A DNA stretch of 64,000 nucleotides from UBA1756 sp045132235 (GTDB lineage: Bacteria > Bacteroidota > Bacteroidia > Bacteroidales > WCHB1-69). The notes under the pieces are model-generated. The model saw nothing but the letters and a program-made list of their open reading frames with translations, made no database searches and was not told the DNA's origin. The translations under genes and the position numbers were made by a program. Shown one piece after another: positions 1-7,665 of the stretch (its first letter is position 1; each line of letters opens with the position of its first letter). The stretch is from positions 62,001 to 126,000 of the forward strand of contig JBGURX010000019.1 in assembly GCA_045132235.1 (NCBI GenBank). Reading direction: 5' to 3'.

Positions 1-663
1 CCCACACAGTTCAACAATGCGGAGGATTTGGAGAAATATCCCCGCACACTGGAGCAGGATTTACAGCTGGTGAGCGACTATGTAGATATCGCCTTCGCCC
101 CTTCCGTGGAGGAGGTGTACCGCGTGCCGGCCACCGAGCAATATGATTTCGGTCCCGTGGCGGAAGTGATGGAAGGTCCCGCGCGCCCCGGCCACTTCAA
201 CGGCGTGGGCATCATCGTGAAGCGGCTCTTCGACTGGGTGCAGCCCACCCGCGCCTACTTCGGCGAGAAGGACTTCCAGCAGATTGCCGTCATCAAAACC
301 CTCGTGCGCCAATGCAACCTGCCCGTGCAGATCGTGCCCTGCCCCATCGTGCGGGAGGCCAGCGGACTGGCACTCAGCTCCCGCAACCGCCGTCTCACCG
401 AAGAGGAACGCGCCACCTCCGCCAACATCTACCGCATCCTCAAAGCCTCCACGCAACTCAAAACCACCAACACCGAAGAAATTCGCCAGTTTGTGGTAAA
501 AGAAATAGAAAAATACGACCTTTTCAAAATAGAATATTACGAAATTGTAGATGATGAAACCCTCCAGCCCGTCGCCGACCTCAACGACAGCAACGGTGTG
601 GTGGGATGCATCACCGTGTGGGCCAACAACGTGCGGCTCATCGACAACATCCGATACAAATAA
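1..663 (+). CDS. panC: Pantothenate synthetase, 5' end missing
   Basis: Pantothenate synthetase condenses pantoate with beta-alanine using ATP, the last step of vitamin B5 synthesis in the cytoplasm. The reading frame is open from the first base of the window. The visible 220 residues begin at the PTQFNN motif, so roughly the first 60 residues, including the HxGH nucleotide-binding motif, lie upstream. Conserved family segments are present: the GEKDFQQ stretch and the C-terminal REASGLALSSRN motif that closes over ATP. The next gene, panD, begins 30 bases downstream and makes the beta-alanine substrate, so the two form a pathway unit. The identification is secure; only the 5' end is unavailable. 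Confidence 0.95.
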   Translation, partial: PTQFNNAEDLEKYPRTLEQDLQLVSDYVDIAFAPSVEEVYRVPATEQYDFGPVAEVMEGPARPGHFNGVGIIVKRLFDWVQPTRAYFGEKDFQQIAVIKTLVRQCNLPVQIVPCPIVREASGLALSSRNRRLTEEERATSANIYRILKASTQLKTTNTEEIRQFVVKEIEKYDLFKIEYYEIVDDETLQPVADLNDSNGVVGCITVWANNVRLIDNIRYK

Positions 664-693
664 CATTCCGCAAAAAATTAAAGCACTGTCAAT

Positions 694-1038
694 ATGCAAA
701 TTGAAGTCTTAAAATCCAAAATCCACCGCGTAACAGTCACCGAAGCCGACATCAACTATGTGGGCAGCATCACCATCGATGAGACCCTGATGGAGGCGGC
801 CAACCTGATTGAAAACGAGAAAGTTCAGGTGCTCGACATGAACAACGGAGAACGCTTCGAGACCTACGTCATCAAAGGGAAAAAGGACTCCGGGGTCATC
901 TGCCTCAACGGTCCGGCAGCCCGAAAAGTGCTGGTCGGCGACATCGTGGTCATCATCTCCTACTGCACCATGGATTTCGAAGAAGCCAAAACCTTCAAAC
1001 CCACCGTCATATTTCCCGAGAACAACCGAGTGAAGTGA
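694..1038 (+). CDS. panD: Aspartate 1-decarboxylase
   Basis: PanD decarboxylates L-aspartate to beta-alanine for pantothenate synthesis. The 114-residue product is the normal length for this pyruvoyl enzyme. The self-cleavage site is visible as Gly24-Ser25 inside the YVGSITID segment; Ser25 becomes the pyruvoyl group. Lys9, Tyr22 and the later NGPAAR segment are also family hallmarks. It directly follows panC, its partner in the pathway. After the stop codon comes a run of short AT-rich repeats separating it from the next gene. Confidence is high. Confidence 0.96.
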   Translation: MQIEVLKSKIHRVTVTEADINYVGSITIDETLMEAANLIENEKVQVLDMNNGERFETYVIKGKKDSGVICLNGPAARKVLVGDIVVIISYCTMDFEEAKTFKPTVIFPENNRVK

Positions 1039-1040
1039 GG

Positions 1041-1124
1041 AGTTTAGAGTTTAAAGTTTAAAGTTTAGAGTTAAAAGTTAAGTATTTGATTAATTGTAAA
1101 TTGTTCATTGTTAATTGTAAATTG
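1041..1124. repeat. Short AT-rich intergenic repeats (7-bp units and a 14-bp direct repeat)
   Basis: Six degenerate 7-bp units of the type AGTTTAA/AGTTTAG/AGTTAAA fill 1041-1082. Two identical 14-bp copies of TTAATTGTAAATTG follow at 1090-1103 and 1111-1124. The tract lies just after the panD stop and resembles other AATTGAAA-like tracts found after stop codons elsewhere in this window. Confidence 0.75.
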
Positions 1125-1131
1125 AAATAAA

Positions 1132-1881
1132 ATGCATAGATTAGTATTGATTCGCCACGGCGAAAGTGAATGGAACAAGGCCAACCTTTTTACGGGATGG
1201 ACCGACGTGGATCTTTCCGAAAAAGGATTGCAGGAGGCCGCAGAGGCCGGTATCGCACTGAAAGAGGCCGGTTTCCAGTTTGAATATGCTTATACCTCAT
1301 TTCTGAAACGCGCCATCAAAACCCTCAACATTGTGTTGGAAAAGATGGATCAATTGTGGATTCCTGTGGAGAAAAGCTGGCGCTTGAATGAAAAGCATTA
1401 CGGTGCCCTCCAAGGCTTCAACAAAGCCGAGATGACCGAGAAATACGGTCCCGAGAAAATCAAACAGTGGAGAAGAAGCTATGACATCCGTCCGGAGAGC
1501 CTGACCGACGACGACGAGCGCAACCCCGCCCTCGACCCGCGCTACAAGAACATCGACGACCCGATGGCCAAACCGCACACCGAAGCGCTTTGCGACACCA
1601 TCGCCCGCATCATCCCCTACTGGGAGAACGTGATTCTTCCCAAAGTGAAGAGCTCCAACGACATCATCATCGCCGCCCACGGCAACAGTCTGCGCGGCAT
1701 CATCAAGGTGCTCAAGAACATCTCCGACGAAGACATCATTGGTCTGAACCTGCCCACCGGCATCCCGTACGTCTTCGAGTTCGACGACAACATGCAGCTT
1801 CAGAAAGACTACTTCCTCGCTGATGAGGAGAAAGTGAAAGCGCTGATGGACGCGGTCGCCAACCAGGGCAACAAAAAATAA
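1132..1881 (+). CDS. gpmA: 2,3-bisphosphoglycerate-dependent phosphoglycerate mutase
   Basis: This glycolytic enzyme interconverts 3- and 2-phosphoglycerate through a phosphohistidine. The 249-residue length matches dPGM. The catalytic RHGES motif carries His9, the phosphorylated residue, followed by the family segment with NLFTGWTDVDLS. The RLNEKHYGALQG region supplies the catalytic glutamate, and AAHGNSLRG near residue 183 supplies the second active-site histidine. It starts at an ATG after a repeat-rich spacer and ends 37 bases before typA. The assignment is firm. Confidence 0.96.
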   Translation: MHRLVLIRHGESEWNKANLFTGWTDVDLSEKGLQEAAEAGIALKEAGFQFEYAYTSFLKRAIKTLNIVLEKMDQLWIPVEKSWRLNEKHYGALQGFNKAEMTEKYGPEKIKQWRRSYDIRPESLTDDDERNPALDPRYKNIDDPMAKPHTEALCDTIARIIPYWENVILPKVKSSNDIIIAAHGNSLRGIIKVLKNISDEDIIGLNLPTGIPYVFEFDDNMQLQKDYFLADEEKVKALMDAVANQGNKK

Positions 1882-1918
1882 TTCATCCTTTATAAAGAAA
1901 AACGAAAAACAACATACA

Positions 1919-3742
1919 GTGCAGAAAATCAAAAACATAGCTATCATCGCCCACGTTGACCACGGCAAGACCACCCTCGTGGATCGCTTCCTTTACCAAA
2001 GCAACCTGTTCCGCAAGGACCAGCAGCAGCAGGAGTTGTTGCTCGACAACAACGACCTCGAGCGAGAACGCGGCATCACCATCTTGTCGAAGAACGTGTC
2101 GGTGCGATACAAGGATTATAAGATCAACATCATCGACACCCCCGGTCACAGCGACTTCGGCGGTGAGGTGGAGCGTGTGCTGAACATGGCCGACGGCGTG
2201 CTGCTGATTGTGGATGCGCTGGAAGGCCCCATGCCGCAGACGCGCTTCGTGTGCCAGAAGGCCATCGAAATGGGACTGAAGCCCATCGTGGTCATCAACA
2301 AGGTGGACAAGCCCAACTGCAATCCCGAATTGGCGCAAGAAGCTGTGTTTGAGCTGATGTTCAACCTCGGTGCCACCGACGACCAGCTCGACTTCCCCAC
2401 CGTTTACGGTTCGGCCAAGCAGGGCTGGATGGGTCCCGACTGGAGAACGCCCACCGAAGATGTGAGCTATCTTTTAGAGAAAATCATTGAGGTAATTCCC
2501 GACCCGAAAGTGGAGGAGGGCAACCTTCAGATGATGATTTCCTCGTTGGATTACTCCTCCTACGTAGGACGTATCGCCATCGGAAAACTGAAAAGAGGCA
2601 CTTTGGACTGGGGACAGAACGTCACCCTCGTGAAGCGTGACGGAACCCATATCCAATCCAAAATCAAGGAGTTATATGTTTTTGAAGGATTGGGAAAAGA
2701 GAAGATGAAACAGACCATCTACCCAGGTGAAATCTGCGCCGTGTTGGGTCTGGACAACTTCGACATCGGTGACACCATTGCCGACTTTGAGAACCCGGAG
2801 CCGCTTCCGCCCATTAAGGTGGACGAGCCGACCATGAGCATGCTGTTCACCATCAACAACTCACCTTTCTTCGGAAAAGAGGGTAAATATGTAACTTCCA
2901 GACATTTGCGTGACCGCTTGTTTTTGGAACTCGAAAAGAACCTCGCCCTCCGCGTGGAGGAGACCGACTCACCGGACCGACTGACTGTATTCGGCCGCGG
3001 CATCCTGCACCTGTCGGTGCTCATCGAGACCATGCGTCGCGAAGGCTACGAGCTGCAAGTAGGTCAGCCGCAGGTAATTATCAAGGAAATTGACGGTGTA
3101 AAATGCGAGCCTGTGGAGCAGCTGACCGTGCTGGTACCCGAAGAGTTCTCCAGCCGTGTCATCGACTATGTTTCCAGAAGAAAAGGCACCATGACCTCGA
3201 TGGATACCGTCGGCGACCGCATCCACCTCAACTTTGAGATTCCGTCGCGCGGTATCATCGGTCTGCGCAACCAGGTGCTCACCGCCACCGAAGGCGAGGC
3301 CATCATGTCGCACCGTTTCCTCGAATACCAGCCGTGGAAGGGAGAGATTCCGGGCCGTCACTGCGGTGCGCTCATCTCCATGGAGACCGGACAGTCGTTC
3401 CCGTATGCCATCAACAAGCTGCAGGACCGCGGTTCCTTCTTCATCGAACCCAACGACATGGTGTATGAGGGTCAGGTCATCGGCGAGCACATCCGTCAGG
3501 ACGACTTGGTCATCAACGTGTGCAAGTCGAAGCAGCTCAGCAACATGCGCGCAGCCGGTTCGGACGAGAAGATGCGCATCGCGCCTGCCGTGAAGCTCTC
3601 GTTGGAAGAGTACATGGAGTTCATCGCCAACGATGAATACTTGGAGGTAACGCCCAAGTCGTTGAGAGTGAGAAAAATCATCTTGAACGAAATCGAACGC
3701 AAGCGTGCCCGCCAGCGTGCTGAAGCTGCCAACGAAGAATAA
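1919..3742 (+). CDS. typA: Ribosome-associated GTPase TypA/BipA
   Basis: TypA/BipA is a translational GTPase of the EF-G class that binds the ribosome and helps 50S assembly and stress adaptation. The 607-residue product has the G1 loop AHVDHGKTTL at residues 11-20, G2 ERERGIT, G3 DTPGHSDF, and G4 NKVDKP. EF-G-like domain II, domain III/V folds and the TypA-specific C-terminal domain with SRGIIGLRNQ follow. The start is a GTG at 1919; no in-frame ATG precedes the G1 loop closely enough to be an alternative. Length and order of domains are standard. Confidence 0.96.
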   Translation: MQKIKNIAIIAHVDHGKTTLVDRFLYQSNLFRKDQQQQELLLDNNDLERERGITILSKNVSVRYKDYKINIIDTPGHSDFGGEVERVLNMADGVLLIVDALEGPMPQTRFVCQKAIEMGLKPIVVINKVDKPNCNPELAQEAVFELMFNLGATDDQLDFPTVYGSAKQGWMGPDWRTPTEDVSYLLEKIIEVIPDPKVEEGNLQMMISSLDYSSYVGRIAIGKLKRGTLDWGQNVTLVKRDGTHIQSKIKELYVFEGLGKEKMKQTIYPGEICAVLGLDNFDIGDTIADFENPEPLPPIKVDEPTMSMLFTINNSPFFGKEGKYVTSRHLRDRLFLELEKNLALRVEETDSPDRLTVFGRGILHLSVLIETMRREGYELQVGQPQVIIKEIDGVKCEPVEQLTVLVPEEFSSRVIDYVSRRKGTMTSMDTVGDRIHLNFEIPSRGIIGLRNQVLTATEGEAIMSHRFLEYQPWKGEIPGRHCGALISMETGQSFPYAINKLQDRGSFFIEPNDMVYEGQVIGEHIRQDDLVINVCKSKQLSNMRAAGSDEKMRIAPAVKLSLEEYMEFIANDEYLEVTPKSLRVRKIILNEIERKRARQRAEAANEE

Positions 3743-3770
3743 ACGTTGCAAGAATACAAAACCATTGACC

Positions 3771-4715
3771 ATGAGCAACGAAACCAAACCCTACGCCATT
3801 GGCATCGACATGGGCGGCACCAACACCGACATCGGGCTGGTGGACCGCGACGGTCACTGCTTGGCGCGCAAGAACCTGCCGATGGGCTGTTACACGGAAA
3901 TCGGGGCGTATGTAACCGACGTAGCCGCAGCGATTCAGCAGTTAGTGGCCGATAAGCATATTACTTTCAGCGAGATAGCAGGAGCCGGCATCGGGGCGCC
4001 AAACGGCAACTTCTTCACCGGCTGCATCGAGCACGCCTCCAACCTCGCCTTCACGGGGGTGGTTCCGTTGGCGAAACTGTTGGGCGAGCAGCTGCCAGTA
4101 CCGGTAGCGTTGACCAACGATGCCAACGCGGCGGCCTTGGGCGAAAAGGTGTATGGCGGTGCCCGCAACATGAATGACTTCATCGTCATCACGCTCGGCA
4201 CGGGCGTGGGCAGCGGCATCTTCGCCGACGGCAAGTTGGTGTATGGCCACGACGGTTTTGGCGGTGAGGTGGGACACACCATCCTGCACCCCGGCGGTCG
4301 GTTGTGCACCTGCGGCCGGAAGGGCTGTTTGGAAGAGTACGCCTCGGCACGCGGTATCATTCAGAATTACAGAGAGGTATGTGAAGAAAACCGACGCGAA
4401 GCCTATATCGAAGCCGACTGCCGCTGGCTGACCGAAGCCGCCGACAACGGCGACATGATGGCCATCCGCGCATGGGAGGTCACCGCATGGCACCTCGGCA
4501 TCGGCATCGCCAACGCCGCCACCACACTGGCTCCCGAAGCCATCTTCCTGATGGGCGGCATCATCAACGCGGGACGCTGGCTTTTCGACCCGCTGCGCGC
4601 GATTTTCAACGAGCACCTGCTCTGCATGCAGCGCGGCAAAATCGCCATCCTTCCCACCCAACTCAACGCCAACGACGCCGCCATCCTCGGTGCCGCCGCC
4701 TTAGTGCAATTGTAG
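3771..4715 (+). CDS. ROK-family sugar kinase (glucokinase-like)
   Basis: ROK kinases phosphorylate glucose or related hexoses with ATP in the cytoplasm. The 314-residue product begins with the phosphate loop GIDMGGTNTDIG, has the catalytic NDANAAALGE segment, and carries the ROK zinc motif with Cys residues in LCTCGRKGCLEEYAS. The ATG at 3771 is preferred over an upstream start at 3705, which would overlap the end of typA by about 38 bases and add no conserved sequence. The dGTPase gene begins 3 bases after the stop. Glucokinase is the most likely activity, but substrate is not readable from sequence alone. Confidence 0.88.
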   Translation: MSNETKPYAIGIDMGGTNTDIGLVDRDGHCLARKNLPMGCYTEIGAYVTDVAAAIQQLVADKHITFSEIAGAGIGAPNGNFFTGCIEHASNLAFTGVVPLAKLLGEQLPVPVALTNDANAAALGEKVYGGARNMNDFIVITLGTGVGSGIFADGKLVYGHDGFGGEVGHTILHPGGRLCTCGRKGCLEEYASARGIIQNYREVCEENRREAYIEADCRWLTEAADNGDMMAIRAWEVTAWHLGIGIANAATTLAPEAIFLMGGIINAGRWLFDPLRAIFNEHLLCMQRGKIAILPTQLNANDAAILGAAALVQL

Positions 4716-4718
4716 CCC

Positions 4719-6035
4719 ATGGATTGGAAACGACTTCTCACCACAGAGCGCATCCGCCCGTCGCAGCGACAGAACGATGCCCGCAACGCCTTTGAAAGCG
4801 ATTTCGGCAGAATCATCTTCAGTCCGGCCACGCGCCGCATGCACGCCAAGACGCAGGTGTTTCCGCTGACCGAAGACGACAATATCCACTCGCGCCTCAC
4901 CCACTCACTAGAGGTGATGTCGGTAGGCCATTCGTTCAGCATCCGCTGCTGCGAAAGTCCTGTCATACAGCAACGTGCGCAGTGCGACAGCATGGAACTG
5001 TTCCGCAAAATCACCCTCATTTTAGAAAATGCCTGCTTGATTCACGACATCGGCAATCCGCCGTTCGGCCATTTCGGGGAGACCGTGATACAGGACTACT
5101 TCAAGGCATTTTTCAGCCGTCCGGATGTGCCGTTGCAGCTCACCGAAGATGAGCAGCGCGACTTCACCCATTTCGATGGCAATGCGCAGGGGCTGCGCGT
5201 GCTCACCAAACTGCAGAGTGTAAACGACTGCTACGGGTTGAACCTCACCTGCCCCACGTTGGCCGCCTGCATCAAGTACCCCAACTTCGGCGAGGTGGAC
5301 AAGCGCCGTATCGAGAGCAAAAAGGTGGGGGTATTTCAATCGGAAAAAGCTTATTTACAGAATATTGCAGAGAAATGCGGATTGGTGGTAGAGGGTCGCA
5401 TCGTGCGCCATCCGCTCTGTTATCTGGTGGAGGCGGCCGACTCCATCTGCTACCTCACCATGGATTTGGAAGACGGTTTCAACAAAAAGCTGTACACCCT
5501 CGACATGCTGCGAGAGGCCATCGGGCAGGATTTTCCGCAGATTGACGACCTTTTAAACGACGACATCCCCGACAAAGCGAAAATCACCAACATTCGCAAT
5601 TCACTGATTACCATATTAGTAGAGAAAGCCTTCCGCAATTTTGAAAATCATATTGAAGAAATAGAAGCGGGGAATTACAACCGCGAGCTCATCTTTTCCG
5701 ACTCACCATTGGCCGACCATTTGCAGAAATTCTGCATCGAAAACATCTTCTCCATCAAAAGCATCTATGAATTGGAGATGCTGGGGGACAATGTGTTGCG
5801 CGGACTTTTAGACTTTTTCACCTCAGCATTATACATCAAAGGAAAAGAATACAGGAAGAGAGCGCTTAAATTATTGTCGGAAAGCATTTTAGAAGTTACC
5901 TTAAAAGAATGCGGGGTGAACAGTTTCGAGGAGCTACCCGACTATTACAAGCTGCGGGGGCTGCTTGACCACCTGACGGGCATGACCGACCGCTATGCGC
6001 TGAAAGTCTATCGTAAAATTTCGGGGATGAATTAA
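4719..6035 (+). CDS. dgt: dGTP triphosphohydrolase (HD domain)
   Basis: dGTPase-like HD hydrolases cleave dNTPs to deoxynucleoside and triphosphate, controlling nucleotide pools. The 438-residue product has the family N-terminus with an RMHAKTQVF-type segment, then the HD metal ligands: HSRLTHSLEV around residues 57-66 and LIHDIGNPPFGHFGE around 105-120. A later helical half ends in the YALKVYRKI segment. Start ATG 4719 lies 3 bases after the ROK kinase stop, suggesting co-transcription. Family is clear; exact dNTP preference is inferred from homology. Confidence 0.92.
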   Translation: MDWKRLLTTERIRPSQRQNDARNAFESDFGRIIFSPATRRMHAKTQVFPLTEDDNIHSRLTHSLEVMSVGHSFSIRCCESPVIQQRAQCDSMELFRKITLILENACLIHDIGNPPFGHFGETVIQDYFKAFFSRPDVPLQLTEDEQRDFTHFDGNAQGLRVLTKLQSVNDCYGLNLTCPTLAACIKYPNFGEVDKRRIESKKVGVFQSEKAYLQNIAEKCGLVVEGRIVRHPLCYLVEAADSICYLTMDLEDGFNKKLYTLDMLREAIGQDFPQIDDLLNDDIPDKAKITNIRNSLITILVEKAFRNFENHIEEIEAGNYNRELIFSDSPLADHLQKFCIENIFSIKSIYELEMLGDNVLRGLLDFFTSALYIKGKEYRKRALKLLSESILEVTLKECGVNSFEELPDYYKLRGLLDHLTGMTDRYALKVYRKISGMN

Positions 6036-6067
6036 GTTCAGGCTGCGGTGCGTTTGAAGATTTATTG

Positions 6068-6075
6068 TACCTTTG
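6068..6075 (+). promoter_or_regulatory. Bacteroidetes -7 box (TACCTTTG)
   Basis: TACCTTTG matches the TAnnTTTG -7 consensus and lies 26 bases before the rfbD start. A clear -33 box was not seen. Confidence 0.6.
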
Positions 6076-6101
6076 CAAACTGAAAAATTCTACACCTTAT
6101 C

Positions 6102-7004
6102 ATGCAGCAAAATGTCCTCGTAACAGGTGCTAACGGTCAGTTAGGCAAGAGTTTGCAAGACCTTGCGCCTCAATATTCTGAAGATTTCCGCTTCATCTTC
6201 ACCGATGTGGCGGAGTTGGACATCACGCAGCCCGATGCGATACGGGAGATGGTGCAGCACGAGCGGGTGGATTTTATCATTAATGCAGCGGCCTACACGG
6301 CGGTTGACAAGGCCGAAAGTGACGAGGCGATGGCCTACCTGCTAAACGAGAAGGCAGTGGGCAACCTGGCGGAAGCGGCCAAGGAGGCGGGGGCGATGCT
6401 CCTGCACATTTCCACCGACTATGTATTTGATGGAAAAAGCGAAACACCCTACCCTACTGATGCAACCCCGAATCCGCTTTCGGTATATGGGAAATCGAAA
6501 TGGGCGGGCGAGCAGGCCATTCTGCGCAGCGGTTGCAAAGCGGTAATCGTGCGCACGGCGTGGCTGTATTCTCCTTACGGCAACAACTTCGTGAAGACCA
6601 TGCTGCGGTTGGCCACCACGAAGGAAAGCATCGGCGTGGTGAGCGACCAGATTGGTTGTCCCACCTTGGCTGCCGACCTTGCCGGACTGCTCATCCGCAT
6701 TCTGCAACACTCTGACCATCTGCAAGGTGTGTCGATATATCATTTTGCCAACCAAGGAAAAATCTCGTGGTACGACTTCGCCTGCGAGATCATGCGGTTG
6801 GCTGAAAAACAGATGGGGAAAAGCTGTAAAGTCAATCCCATCACCACGGCTGAATATCCCACTGCCGCCACACGGCCAAACTTTTCGCTCTTCGACCTGT
6901 CGAAAACAACCAAAGACTTCAACCTTGACATTCCCGACTGGAAGGAGAGCCTTGAAAAAGCCTTCCCGCAAATCTGCCACAACTTCCTGAACGACATTCG
7001 ATAA
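6102..7004 (+). CDS. rfbD: dTDP-4-dehydrorhamnose reductase
   Basis: RfbD/RmlD reduces dTDP-4-keto-L-rhamnose to dTDP-L-rhamnose with NAD(P)H, the last step in making this sugar donor for surface polysaccharide. The 300-residue SDR protein has the Rossmann motif TGANGQLGKSL near residues 7-17, the STDYVFDG strand, and the catalytic Tyr-x3-Lys in VYGKSKWAGEQ near residue 129. The C-terminal NPITTAEYPTAATRP substrate-binding segment is typical. It has its own promoter and sits 18 bases upstream of the LolA-like gene. The rest of the rml pathway is not in this window. Confidence 0.94.
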   Translation: MQQNVLVTGANGQLGKSLQDLAPQYSEDFRFIFTDVAELDITQPDAIREMVQHERVDFIINAAAYTAVDKAESDEAMAYLLNEKAVGNLAEAAKEAGAMLLHISTDYVFDGKSETPYPTDATPNPLSVYGKSKWAGEQAILRSGCKAVIVRTAWLYSPYGNNFVKTMLRLATTKESIGVVSDQIGCPTLAADLAGLLIRILQHSDHLQGVSIYHFANQGKISWYDFACEIMRLAEKQMGKSCKVNPITTAEYPTAATRPNFSLFDLSKTTKDFNLDIPDWKESLEKAFPQICHNFLNDIR

Positions 7005-7022
7005 CCTTCAAAAAGTAAAGTT

Positions 7023-7664
7023 ATGAAAAAGATTATCGTCATCCTGATCATGCTGAGCCTCACGGTGGCGGGCGTTGCCCAAAAGACCGACGGCGGTGCC
7101 AACGAAATCATGAAAGAGCTGGACAGCAAATACAAAGGTTTCACCACCATGAAAATCAACTACACCTACAAGGCCGAAAAGGAGAAAAAGAACTTGGCGG
7201 CCCTGACCGGTGTGGCGCTCATCAAGGGCGACAAATACTACATCACCTTCGACGACCAAGTGTTTTATTGCGATGGCACCACGATGTGGAATTACCAAAA
7301 ATCCACCAATGAGGTTTCGATATATGACTATGAGGAGAGCGACGACGACGCCTTGAATCCGGCCAAGATGCTGGCCACGTGGTCGAAAGAGTTCACCGCC
7401 AAGTTTATACGGGAAGATAACGAAAAGAACCGGACCGTGCAAATCATCGACCTTACGCCGAAAAAAGGACAATCCTATTACAAAATCAGGATTGTGGTGG
7501 ACAAAGGGAAGAAAGAGATTGTGCGCACCTCCATCTATGAAAAAGACAACACCATTTATACCTACTACTTCGACACCTTCACCCCCAATGCCACCATTGA
7601 CGACAGCACTTTCAAGTTCAATGCCAGCAAATTCCCGGGAGTGGAGGTCAATGATATGAGATAA
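7023..7664 (+). CDS. lolA: LolA-like outer-membrane lipoprotein carrier protein
   Basis: LolA-family periplasmic chaperones ferry lipoproteins from the inner to the outer membrane. The 213-residue product starts with a signal peptide (MKKIIVILIMLSLTVAGVAQ) and continues with the LolA fold signature of Bacteroidetes: a conserved YKGFTTMKINY strand, a KGDKYYITFDDQ turn and the MWNYQKSTNEVSIYD segment. It is immediately followed, one base after its stop, by a TamL-type outer-membrane assembly lipoprotein, which fits an envelope-biogenesis role. The LolA fold is well supported; true cargo specificity is inferred. Confidence 0.85.
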   Translation: MKKIIVILIMLSLTVAGVAQKTDGGANEIMKELDSKYKGFTTMKINYTYKAEKEKKNLAALTGVALIKGDKYYITFDDQVFYCDGTTMWNYQKSTNEVSIYDYEESDDDALNPAKMLATWSKEFTAKFIREDNEKNRTVQIIDLTPKKGQSYYKIRIVVDKGKKEIVRTSIYEKDNTIYTYYFDTFTPNATIDDSTFKFNASKFPGVEVNDMR

Positions 7665-7665
7665 C